Positions 1 to 7,670 of a stretch of 64,000 nt of DNA are shown here, in pieces (the stretch's first letter is position 1; the number at the start of each line of letters is the position of its first letter). Below the pieces are notes generated by a model, which saw nothing but the letters and a program-made list of their open reading frames with translations, was not told the DNA's origin and made no database searches. The DNA is from Pseudomonadota bacterium (lineage in GTDB: Bacteria; Pseudomonadota; Gammaproteobacteria; Ga0077536). The position numbers and the translations under genes are program-made. The stretch covers positions 62,001-126,000 of the forward strand of contig JADJYF010000006.1 in NCBI GenBank assembly GCA_016719885.1, written 5' to 3'.

Positions 1-1745
1 AGCTGCACGGTTTCGATGCCGCCGTAATCGTTGACGTCGAGCTTGTAGACCGCGTGGATGTGCTCGGCCTTGGCGAACCACGGCTCGCCGGCCGCGCCGA
101 AGGCGATGGCCGCCACCGTGCCGCGCGCGCCGCGCGGCGACAGCACCAGGCGCGCGTGCTTGCCGCCGACCACGCGCCGGTCCTCGACGCGGAACACGCC
201 CTCGAAGCGCGGCTCGGGAAAACCCTGGCCCCAAGGTGCGACGGACGCCAGCTCCTTGGCCAGCGCCAGGGTGAATTCGCCCGCCGCCAGCTCGCCGTCG
301 GTATCGATGCGCCGCTCGCGGGTTTCGGCGTCCAGCAATTCGTTGACCTGCGCGGTGAAAGCAGCGCGGAAGGCCGGCAGCGCGTCACGCGACAGCGACA
401 GGCCGGCGGCCATCGCATGGCCGCCGAACTTGCTCAGCAAGTCAGGATGGCGCGCGGCGACCGCATCCAGCGCATCGCGGATGTGCACGCCGGGGATCGA
501 GCGCGCCGAGCCCTTCAGCGTGTCGGCGTCGGCCGGCGCGAAGGCGATGGTCGGGCGATGGAAACGATCCTTGACGCGCGCGGCGACGATGCCGATCACG
601 CCCTGGTGCCAGTCTTCGTCGAACACGCAGAACGCGGCCGGCAGGGCCTGGCCGAGCGCGCGCTTGAGTTCAGCCTCGATGCTGTCGAACGCGGTCTCGC
701 GCATCACGTCCTCGAGTTCGCGCCGTTCGCGGTTGAGCGCATCGAGTTGCTCGGCGATGGCGGCGCAGCGATCCGCATCGTCACTCAGCAGGCATTCGAT
801 GCCGAGCGACATGTCCGACAGTCGGCCGGCCGCATTCAGGCGCGGGCCGACCGCGAAGCCGAGATCGCTGGGCGTGAGGCGCGCGCGGTTGCGGCCGCCG
901 ACCGCGATCAAGGCGCTGATGCCGGCCTGGCATTGGCCGGCGCGGATGCGCGCCAGGCCTTGCGCCACCAGGCGGCGGTTGTTTTCGTCCAGCGGCACCA
1001 CGTCGGCCACCGTGCCGAGCGCAACCAGGTCGAGCAAGCTCGCGAGATTGGGTTCGGCGATGCCGCGCGCGGCGAACCAGCCCTGTTCACGCAGATGGGC
1101 GCGCAACGCCGTCATCACGTAGAAGATGACGCCGACGCCGGCCAGCGCCTTGCTCGGGAAGGCGTCCTCGGGCAGGTTGGGATTGACCAGCGCGTCGGCC
1201 AGCGGCCGCGCGGCGCCGGGCAGATGATGATCGGTGATCAGCACCTTGATGCCGTGCTCGCGCGCGCGCGCCACGCCGTCGAAACTGGAGATGCCGTTGT
1301 CGACGGTGATGATCAACTCGGGCTGCTGACGCGCGGCGAGTTCGACGATTTCGGCGGTGAGCCCGTAGCCGTATTCGAAGCGGTTCGGCACCAGGTAAGC
1401 GACATCGGCCGCGCCCATCGCGCGCAAGGCACGCAAGGCCAGCGCGGTGCTGGTGGCGCCGTCGGCGTCGAAATCGCCCACCACCAGCATGCGCCCGCCG
1501 CGCTGCATGACCTCGGCGATGAGGCGCACGGCAGCGCCGGTGCCGCCGAGTTCGGTGGCCGGCAACAGGCCTTTCAAGGACGTATCGAGCAGGGCCGGCG
1601 AGGTGATGCCGCGCGCGGCCAGCACACGGCGCGTGACGGTGTGCAACTCCGCCGGCAGGAACGCATCGGCCGCCACCGCGCGCGTGACGATACGCGGGCG
1701 CGGCAAGGCGCCGCCCGACGCCGCATCAGTTCGCGGAGCGCTCAT
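1..1745 (-). CDS. recJ: RecJ, single-stranded-DNA-specific 5'-3' exonuclease (3' end cut by window edge)
   Basis: I translated the minus strand from the ATG at 1745. About 581 codons are open to the window edge, close to the usual RecJ length, so only a short tail is missing. It degrades single-stranded DNA 5' to 3' in RecF-pathway recombination and repair. The DHH phosphoesterase signature VVGDFDADGATST lies near residue 93, followed by ITVDNG and LITDHHLPG, then the DHHA1-type stretch with GGHAMAAGLSL. The start overlaps the last 20 bases of the YecA-like gene upstream, which indicates translational coupling. It is the last gene visible in the minus-strand group that begins with alaC. Recognition is firm. 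The exact start could be a few codons off. Confidence 0.95.
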   Translation of the reverse strand, partial: MSAPRTDAASGGALPRPRIVTRAVAADAFLPAELHTVTRRVLAARGITSPALLDTSLKGLLPATELGGTGAAVRLIAEVMQRGGRMLVVGDFDADGATSTALALRALRAMGAADVAYLVPNRFEYGYGLTAEIVELAARQQPELIITVDNGISSFDGVARAREHGIKVLITDHHLPGAARPLADALVNPNLPEDAFPSKALAGVGVIFYVMTALRAHLREQGWFAARGIAEPNLASLLDLVALGTVADVVPLDENNRRLVAQGLARIRAGQCQAGISALIAVGGRNRARLTPSDLGFAVGPRLNAAGRLSDMSLGIECLLSDDADRCAAIAEQLDALNRERRELEDVMRETAFDSIEAELKRALGQALPAAFCVFDEDWHQGVIGIVAARVKDRFHRPTIAFAPADADTLKGSARSIPGVHIRDALDAVAARHPDLLSKFGGHAMAAGLSLSRDALPAFRAAFTAQVNELLDAETRERRIDTDGELAAGEFTLALAKELASVAPWGQGFPEPRFEGVFRVEDRRVVGGKHARLVLSPRGARGTVAAIAFGAAGEPWFAKAEHIHAVYKLDVNDYGGIETVQ

Positions 1746-2433
1746 CCTGCCCGCAGCACTTCTTGAATTTCTTGCCGCTGCCGCAGGCGCACAGCGCATT
1801 GCGCGGCGTCTTGGCGTCGGCGTTCACCAGCGGCGTGGGCGCCGCGAAATCGACCGCACGTGGATCGGGCCCGGCCTCGCGCTCGGCACGGAAATGCATG
1901 TCTATCGCCTGCACCGCCACCATCACCGCATCGAGCGCTGCGTCGAGATCCGGGAATTCCTCCTCGATGTCCTCGTCATCGCCCATGCCCAGCACCTGCA
2001 GCGGCACGAACCATTCGGGCTGTTCTTCCATCAAGGCCGCCCAGGTGTCGCGATCGAAGGACGTGCCGAGCAGGAAACCCGCGCACCATTCCGACACGCC
2101 CCACTGCGCGCCGCGCAGGAACACCGGCAACAGCGCCGGCGTGGGCTTGGTGATTTCGTCGGCAAGGTGATGGTAGTGGCGGGTGATGAGCGACAGGATC
2201 TGGCTCGACTGCGCGTCGTCGGCATAGCGCGGCTTCCTGCGCGCGTTCTCCATGTCCCAGATGCGCGCCAGCCACATCGATGGTTTCACCAGCCGCGGAG
2301 ACAACAGGAGGGCGGTGAGGTAGCCGTCGAGCACGCCGACGTCCATCGATGTCTCTTCCAGCGCCGGCATGGCGAGAAATTCATCGAGCGTGTCGAGCTC
2401 GATACTGGTCAGGGGCTGGGGTGCTGGATGCAT
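1726..2433 (-). CDS. YecA/UPF0149 family protein with C-terminal SEC-C zinc motif
   Basis: This 235-residue protein has an N-terminal YgfB/YecA-type helical region (LDEFLAMPA, MDVGVLDGYLTALLLSP, then WGVSEWCAGFLLG). It ends in a SEC-C metal-binding motif, NALCACGSGKKFKKCCG, the zinc knuckle also found at the SecA C terminus. The acidic helical middle (DDEDIEEEFPDLDAALDAV) is typical of the family. The cellular role of this family is poorly defined; a link to ribosome or Sec-associated functions is only suggested by the zinc motif. Its stop overlaps the recJ start, so the two are probably co-transcribed. Confidence 0.85.
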   Translation of the reverse strand: MHPAPQPLTSIELDTLDEFLAMPALEETSMDVGVLDGYLTALLLSPRLVKPSMWLARIWDMENARRKPRYADDAQSSQILSLITRHYHHLADEITKPTPALLPVFLRGAQWGVSEWCAGFLLGTSFDRDTWAALMEEQPEWFVPLQVLGMGDDEDIEEEFPDLDAALDAVMVAVQAIDMHFRAEREAGPDPRAVDFAAPTPLVNADAKTPRNALCACGSGKKFKKCCGQDERSAN

Positions 2434-2505
2434 GTCATGGAACTCGATTCGTAAGCGGGGCGTGTTGAGCGGGCGACTTCACTTGTGGCTTCCCTTGTGA
2501 GGCTG

Positions 2506-2564
2506 AAGCCTGACCCACAAGCAGGAGGACAAATTCCGCCATCTGTCCAATGTGGGTCAGACTT
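2506..2564. repeat. Imperfect inverted repeat (REP-like or terminator-like) between rpfE and the yecA-like gene
   Basis: Arms 2506-2519 and 2551-2564 match at 13 of 14 positions, with a perfect 10-base core CTGACCCACA / TGTGGGTCAG, separated by 31 bases. It lies in the roughly 220-base gap (2434-2653) between two minus-strand genes. No T-run follows, so an intrinsic terminator is doubtful. A dispersed REP-type palindrome is equally possible. The rest of the gap shows nothing else I can support. Confidence 0.5.
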
Positions 2565-2653
2565 AGTCGCATTGCACACGCGCACCACAAAAAAATTGTT
2601 CAGCGCCAATCGAGTGCAAGGCTTGCTGCGCGCGACACGCAAAGTGCTGTCCC

Positions 2654-3655
2654 CTACCGCGCCTCGCCCTCGCGCATGCGGCGCAGCGCATCGAGGAACA
2701 CCGTGGCGCGACGCCACAGGCGCCATCGCGCGCCGCGCGTCAGCGACAGTTCAGCGCCCTCGGCATGGATGACGACCTCGGCGAGGCGGCCGCGTGACAA
2801 GGCCGCGCTCGCCGGCGCCAGGATTTCGTCGGCAAAGCGCGCCACGTCGCACTGCTCGAACCCGGTGTGATCGAGCAGCAGCACATCGCCGCAAGCGTCG
2901 TGCAGCACTTCTTCGAGGCCCTTGGCCGCACGCTGATGGGTGAGGCCCGCGCGGTGCGCGAGCGCGGCCAGGAAATCATCGTCGCCGAGCACCGCGCCGC
3001 GCGTGCCGCGCGCGATGGCCGGCGCGCTACCGCCGCCCCAGAACCACACGCTGTTGATCGGCGCGCGTCCCGCCGCGCCGCGCGCGTCGTTGGCCGGTGC
3101 GCCGTACAGCACCATCTGCGCTTCGGTCATGACGCGGTTCAGCGCGCCGGCACGACGCAGGGCGCTCAAGCTGTCCTCCACCGCCGAACCGCGCAATGCG
3201 CGCGGCGAGGCGAGTTCCAGCGCTTGCGGCGCCGCCGCGCGCAGGTACCAGCGCGACGGCGAGTGGCCACGTTCGAATCGCAGCGCCTGCCCGGCAAAGC
3301 CGGCATTGAGATGGGCCAGCAGCGCATCGCTCTCGTCGGCGGCGAGGCCGACACTGTCGGTGTCGAACAGGGTGACGCGGGTGGCGTCGGCGCGCAGGTG
3401 TACAGGATCGGCGCGCAGCCAGTGCGCATCGCCGTCATGCGCGGCGAAGTCTAGCGCGGCGCTGATGTCGGCCAGTCCTTCGAAGGACGACAGCCCGAAC
3501 CACGCCAGCATGGCGGTGTCGACATCGGTGCGCGGCATCGCACGCAGTTCGCCGCGCGCCAGCACGCTTGAGACGGCCTGCGTCGGTGCGTCTTCGGGCG
3601 CGCGCAGCAGGTGTTCGATGAGATGGGGAGCGAGGATGTCGAGACGCGCACTCAT
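2654..3655 (-). CDS. rpfE: RpfE-family protein (phosphoglycerate mutase-like superfamily)
   Basis: This 333-residue protein resembles the Xanthomonas RpfE family, which is often annotated as a regulatory protein or a putative phosphoglycerate mutase. Family-type features are the segment INSVWFWGGGSAP in the middle, HLNAGFAGQALRFERGHSPSRWYL, and a C-terminal stretch holding VLLLDHTGFEQCDVARFADEIL. No N-terminal signal peptide is seen. Members are commonly encoded near recJ, as here. The biochemical activity is not established, and the original rpf association with pathogenicity factors should not be carried over. The start ATG at 3655 is followed by MSARLDILAPHLIEHLL. Confidence 0.8.
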   Translation of the reverse strand: MSARLDILAPHLIEHLLRAPEDAPTQAVSSVLARGELRAMPRTDVDTAMLAWFGLSSFEGLADISAALDFAAHDGDAHWLRADPVHLRADATRVTLFDTDSVGLAADESDALLAHLNAGFAGQALRFERGHSPSRWYLRAAAPQALELASPRALRGSAVEDSLSALRRAGALNRVMTEAQMVLYGAPANDARGAAGRAPINSVWFWGGGSAPAIARGTRGAVLGDDDFLAALAHRAGLTHQRAAKGLEEVLHDACGDVLLLDHTGFEQCDVARFADEILAPASAALSRGRLAEVVIHAEGAELSLTRGARWRLWRRATVFLDALRRMREGEAR

Positions 3656-3742
3656 GGCATCGGCCCGGCAACGCCGGCAGCGCGCCTGCGCGCCGTGCCG
3701 GTCATTGCGCTGGACAGCGGCCCGCGCAACGGGCGCGCGGTC

Positions 3743-4870
3743 TCACAGGTGGTCGAGGATGGCGCGCTTGACCGCGTCGCTCTCGGCCGGGATCTCGATG
3801 ACGCCGCCGGCGCTCTGCTTGATGGCGGTGTCGGGATCCTTCAAGCCATGACCGGTCAGCGTACAGGTCACGACGCTGCCTTCCCTGATGCGGCCGCTTT
3901 CGATGTCGCGCAAGGCGCCGCCCAGCGCAATCGCCGATGCGGGCTCGCAGAAGATGCCTTCCTGCTCGGCGAGCTCACGCTGGATCTTGAGGATCTCTTC
4001 GTCGGTCATGCTCTTGAATTCGCCGCCCGACTCACGCGCCGCGGCCCACGCCAGGTCCCAGGACTGCGGGTTGCCGATGCGGATGGCGGTGGCGACCGTT
4101 TCCGGCAGTTCAATGGGATGACCGGCGATGAACGGCGCCGAGCCGGCCGCCTGGTAACCGAGCATCACCGGCCGGCTGTCGGTCACGGCCGGACGTTCGA
4201 ACTTGCACTGGTCATCGCACCACGCGCAGGCGGCGGTGGCCGGTTTGACGCCGGCGTATTCGGAAAAGCCCGTCCAGTAGGCGCTGATGTTGCCGGCGTT
4301 GCCGACCGGAATGCAGTGGTAGTCCGGTGCGCGACCGAGCGCGTCGACGATTTCGAAGGCGGCGGTCTTCTGGCCCTGCAGGCGATAGGGATTGATGGAG
4401 TTGACGATGGTCACCGGCGCGACATCGGCCATTTCCTTGACGATGCGCATGCCGTCATCAAAGTTGCCCTTGATCTGGATGACCACCGAGCCCTGGATCA
4501 TGGCCTGCGCCAGCTTGCCGAGCGCAATCTTGCCTTCCGGAATCAGCACGAAGCAGCGAATGCCGGCGCGCGCCGCATAGGCCGCCGCCGACGCCGAGGT
4601 GTTGCCGGTCGAGGCGCAGATGATGGCCTGCGCGCCTTCGCTGACCGCCTGGGTCACGGCCATGGTCATGCCGCGATCCTTGAACGAACCGGTCGGGTTC
4701 AGGCCTTCGAACTTGACGTAGATCTCGCAGCCGCGGCCACGCTTGTTCGAAATGTTCTCGAGCTTGATGAGCGGCGTGTTGCCTTCGCACAGGCTGATGA
4801 CGCGGGTGGACGGGGTGACCGGCAGGCGGTCGCGATAGCGTTCGATGAGACCCGAGTAACGCGCGCTCAC
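3743..4870 (-). CDS. thrC: Threonine synthase
   Basis: This enzyme converts O-phospho-L-homoserine to L-threonine with pyridoxal 5'-phosphate (PLP), the last step of threonine synthesis. At 375 residues it belongs to the shorter threonine synthase class. EGNTPLIKLENI lies at about residues 29-40. The PLP lysine is K64 in NPTGSFKDRGM. ASTGNTSASAAAYAARAG and the phosphate-binding loop PVGNAGNISAYW also fit. The start codon overlaps the hom stop by 4 bases (4867-4870), so translation is coupled to the preceding pathway step. An 87-base gap separates it from rpfE downstream. Confidence 0.97.
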   Translation of the reverse strand: MSARYSGLIERYRDRLPVTPSTRVISLCEGNTPLIKLENISNKRGRGCEIYVKFEGLNPTGSFKDRGMTMAVTQAVSEGAQAIICASTGNTSASAAAYAARAGIRCFVLIPEGKIALGKLAQAMIQGSVVIQIKGNFDDGMRIVKEMADVAPVTIVNSINPYRLQGQKTAAFEIVDALGRAPDYHCIPVGNAGNISAYWTGFSEYAGVKPATAACAWCDDQCKFERPAVTDSRPVMLGYQAAGSAPFIAGHPIELPETVATAIRIGNPQSWDLAWAAARESGGEFKSMTDEEILKIQRELAEQEGIFCEPASAIALGGALRDIESGRIREGSVVTCTLTGHGLKDPDTAIKQSAGGVIEIPAESDAVKRAILDHL

Positions 4871-6198
4871 GCGAATTCCTCCATGCGGATGCGGGTGATG
4901 TTGGCACCGATGCCGGGCAGGCGCGCGATGCGCTCGACCGCCGCGTTCATGGCGGCCTCGCCGACCCGGTGCGTGAGAATGATGATCGGGACCGTGGCGT
5001 CGCCATCGGCGGCCTCGGGCTGACGTATCGCTTCGATGCTGATGCGCAAGTCCGCGAGTATGCGCGTGATGTCGGCCAGCACGCCCGGTTGATCGATCGC
5101 CGCCAGGCGCAGGTAGTAGGCGCTCTCGATGTCCGCCATCGGCAATATCGGCGCGGCGGACAGGCTGTCGGCGCGGAACGCGAGATGCGGCACGCGATTG
5201 TTGGGGTCGACCGTCAGCGCGCGCACCACGTCGACGATGTCGGCCACCACCGACGAGGCGGTCGGATCGGCGCCGGCGCCGGCGCCGGACAACAGCATGG
5301 GTCCGACCGCGTCGCCGCGGATGAGGATGCCGTTCATCACGCCGTTGACGTGCGCCAGCATCACGCGGCGCGGCACCAGCGTCGGATGCACGCGCAGTTC
5401 TATGCCCTCGGCGGCGCGCTTGGCGAAGCCCAGGTGCTTGATGCGGTAGCCCAAGGCCTCGGCGTAGCGCACGTCATCGAGCGTGACGTTGCGTATGCCC
5501 TCGATATGGATCTTGTCGAACTGCAGCGGGATGCCGAAGGCGATGGACGCGAGGATGGTGAGCTTGTGGGCGGCATCGACGCCATCGATGTCGAAGGACG
5601 GATCGGCTTCCGCGTAACCCAGCGCCTGCGCCTCCGCCAGCACCTCGGCGAAATCCGCCGAGCGCTCGCTCATGGCGGTCAGCATGTAGTTGCAGGTGCC
5701 GTTGATGATGCCGGCCAGCCACTCGACGGTGTTGCCGGCCAAGGCTTCGCGCAGGGTCTTGATGACCGGGATGCCGCCGGCCACCGCCGCTTCGAAAGCC
5801 ACCGTCAGGCCCTGGGCCTGCGCGCGTGCGAATACTTCGTTGCCGTGCAGGGCGATCAGCGCCTTGTTGGCGGTGACCACGTCCTTGCCGTTGTCCAGCG
5901 CACGCATCACCAGCTCGCGCGCCGGATCGGTGCCGCCGATCAGTTCGACCACGATCTCTATGCTCGGATCGTCGACCACCGAAAACGGATCGGTGGTCAG
6001 GCGTATGCCCTGCGTGTCTATCGGCCGCTGCTTGTCGAGGTCACGCGCCGAGGCCGCCACCACTTCGATGTTGCGGCCGGCGCGGCGCGCGATCTCGTCG
6101 CGGTTGCGCGCCAGCACGTTGAGCGTGCCGCAGCCGACGGTGCCGAGTCCCAGCACACCGATCTTGACCGGCGGTAATTGCACACGACGTCGCGCCAT
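4867..6198 (-). CDS. hom: Homoserine dehydrogenase (monofunctional, with ACT domain)
   Basis: This enzyme reduces aspartate semialdehyde to homoserine with NAD(P)H, at the branch point to threonine and methionine. It has 443 residues. The N-terminal Rossmann motif is KIGVLGLGTVGCGTLNVL, followed by VTANKALIA and the catalytic-domain signature AAVAGGIPVIKTLREALAGN...GIINGTCNYML. A C-terminal ACT domain (about residues 365-440, starting YYLRLAAIDQPGVLADITRIL) implies feedback control by threonine, as known for this family. There is no aspartokinase fusion. It lies between alaC (3-base gap) and thrC (4-base overlap), so the three form one amino-acid operon. Confidence 0.97.
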   Translation of the reverse strand: MARRRVQLPPVKIGVLGLGTVGCGTLNVLARNRDEIARRAGRNIEVVAASARDLDKQRPIDTQGIRLTTDPFSVVDDPSIEIVVELIGGTDPARELVMRALDNGKDVVTANKALIALHGNEVFARAQAQGLTVAFEAAVAGGIPVIKTLREALAGNTVEWLAGIINGTCNYMLTAMSERSADFAEVLAEAQALGYAEADPSFDIDGVDAAHKLTILASIAFGIPLQFDKIHIEGIRNVTLDDVRYAEALGYRIKHLGFAKRAAEGIELRVHPTLVPRRVMLAHVNGVMNGILIRGDAVGPMLLSGAGAGADPTASSVVADIVDVVRALTVDPNNRVPHLAFRADSLSAAPILPMADIESAYYLRLAAIDQPGVLADITRILADLRISIEAIRQPEAADGDATVPIIILTHRVGEAAMNAAVERIARLPGIGANITRIRMEEFA

Positions 6199-6201
6199 GA
6201 C

Positions 6202-7413
6202 TCAGCCTCCCACACCCACGCCGTTGCGCAGCATGTCCTTGATGCCCCGGATCGCCTGGCGCGAGCGATGGGCGTTTTCAATGAGCGCGAAACGCACATG
6301 GTCGTCGCCGTATTCACCGAAGCCGATGCCCGGCGAGACCGCGACCTTGGCTTCGGCCAGCAGCAGCTTGGAAAACTCCAGCGAGCCCATGGCGCGCCAC
6401 GGTTCCGGGATCTGCGCCCACACGAACATCGTGCCGCGCGGTTTCTCCACGTCCCACCCGGCCGACTGCAAACCTTCGCACAGCACGTCGCGGCGCTGCT
6501 GGTACATGTCGCGGATCTCGCTCACGCAGTCCTGCGGGCCTTCGAGCGCGGCGATGGCGGCGACCTGGATGGGCGTGAACATGCCGTAGTCGAGATAGGA
6601 CTTCAGGCGCGCGAGGGCGTAGACGAGATCGGGATTGCCGACCATGAAACCGATGCGCCAGCCCGGCATGTTGTAGCTCTTGGACAGCGTGAAGAATTCC
6701 ACGCACACGTCCTTGGCGCCCGGCACCTGCATGATGGACGGCGCCTTGTAGCCGTCGAACACGAGGTCGGCATAGGCCAGATCGTGCACCACGTAGATGT
6801 TGTGCTCGCGCGCCACCGCCACCACGTGCTCGAAGAATTCGAGATCGACGCACTGCGCGGTCGGGTTGCTCGGAAAATTGAGCAACAGCATCTTGGGCTT
6901 GGGCCAGGAATTCTTGATGGCGCTGTCGAGTTCGTGAAAGAAATCCACGCCCGGGCCGATCGGCACGTGGCGGATGTCGGCGCCGGCGATCACGAAGCCG
7001 TAGGGGTGGATCGGGTAGGCCGGATTCGGCACCAGCACCGCATCGCCGCGATCGACCGTCGCCATGGCGAGATGAGCAAGGCCTTCCTTGGAACCGATGG
7101 TGACGATGGCTTCCTTGTCGGGGTCGATGTCGACGTCGTAGCGCGTCTTGTACCAGTTGCAGATCGCAAGCCGCAGGCGCGGAATGCCACGCGACACCGA
7201 GTAGCGATGGGTGTCGCCGCGCTGCGCCGCTTCGACCATCTTGTCGACGATGTGCTTGGGCGTGGGCTGGTCGGGATTGCCCATGCTGAAGTCGATGATG
7301 TCTTCGCCCCGGCGGCGTGCCGCCATCTTCAGATCGCCCACGACATTGAAGACATAGGGCGGCAGGCGGTCGATGCGGGAAAATCCAGTGCTCACGGCGG
7401 TATTCGCTGACAT
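6202..7413 (-). CDS. alaC: Alanine-type aminotransferase (AlaC family)
   Basis: This PLP-dependent class I/II aminotransferase probably transfers amino groups between alanine or related substrates and 2-oxoglutarate. Supporting segments are FSMGNPDQPTPKHIVDKM near the N terminus, NFPSNPTAQCVD (substrate-binding Asn) and HDLAYADLVFDG (cofactor Asp/Tyr). The Schiff-base lysine is in TLSKSYNMPGWRIGFMVG, and a conserved Arg lies near the C terminus in DHVRFALIEN. I chose the ATG at 7413 over an upstream TTG at 7428, giving 403 residues. It sits immediately upstream of hom and thrC. This order recurs in gammaproteobacteria, where the gene is annotated alanine transaminase or, in older records, a succinyldiaminopimelate transaminase homologue. 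Confidence 0.9.
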   Translation of the reverse strand: MSANTAVSTGFSRIDRLPPYVFNVVGDLKMAARRRGEDIIDFSMGNPDQPTPKHIVDKMVEAAQRGDTHRYSVSRGIPRLRLAICNWYKTRYDVDIDPDKEAIVTIGSKEGLAHLAMATVDRGDAVLVPNPAYPIHPYGFVIAGADIRHVPIGPGVDFFHELDSAIKNSWPKPKMLLLNFPSNPTAQCVDLEFFEHVVAVAREHNIYVVHDLAYADLVFDGYKAPSIMQVPGAKDVCVEFFTLSKSYNMPGWRIGFMVGNPDLVYALARLKSYLDYGMFTPIQVAAIAALEGPQDCVSEIRDMYQQRRDVLCEGLQSAGWDVEKPRGTMFVWAQIPEPWRAMGSLEFSKLLLAEAKVAVSPGIGFGEYGDDHVRFALIENAHRSRQAIRGIKDMLRNGVGVGG

Positions 7414-7428
7414 GCGGTGGGATTGCAA

Positions 7429-7670
7429 GAGCCGGCAAAGCTAACTGCTTGACCGGACAGTGTCAAACGGATTACACCGCGCCTCGATAGGGAAATTTGT
7501 GTAAGAGTCCGCGTTCGCCGGTGACGGCGGCTGCGCCGGGTCGAGGTCCTGCGCTACCATGCCTCGCTCGTTACGCCGTCACTCTATTAGAACGGGAGAA
7601 CCCGCAAGGCGATGGAAATGCCCTGCCCCGCCCATCGCCCCCTGGCCGGGCCCCGCCGAGCGGGGCCGAC
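7429..7670. other. Divergent intergenic region, alaC / GGDEF-EAL gene
   Basis: This 242-base gap holds the upstream regions of both divergent genes. On the minus strand a perfect TTGACA (7466 to 7461) could be the -35 element for alaC, but the -10 spaced 17 bases away is weak. The same spot reads TTGAC...GTCAA on the plus strand (7449-7466), a short inverted repeat. A long run of GC-rich, non-coding-looking sequence leads to the ATG at 7671. Nothing else is supported. Confidence 0.35.

Noticed and set aside
2434..2653. Small protein-coding gene in the rpfE/yecA-like gap
   Set aside because: The open frames cross the inverted repeat, lack a plausible ribosome-binding site and have no recognisable sequence.
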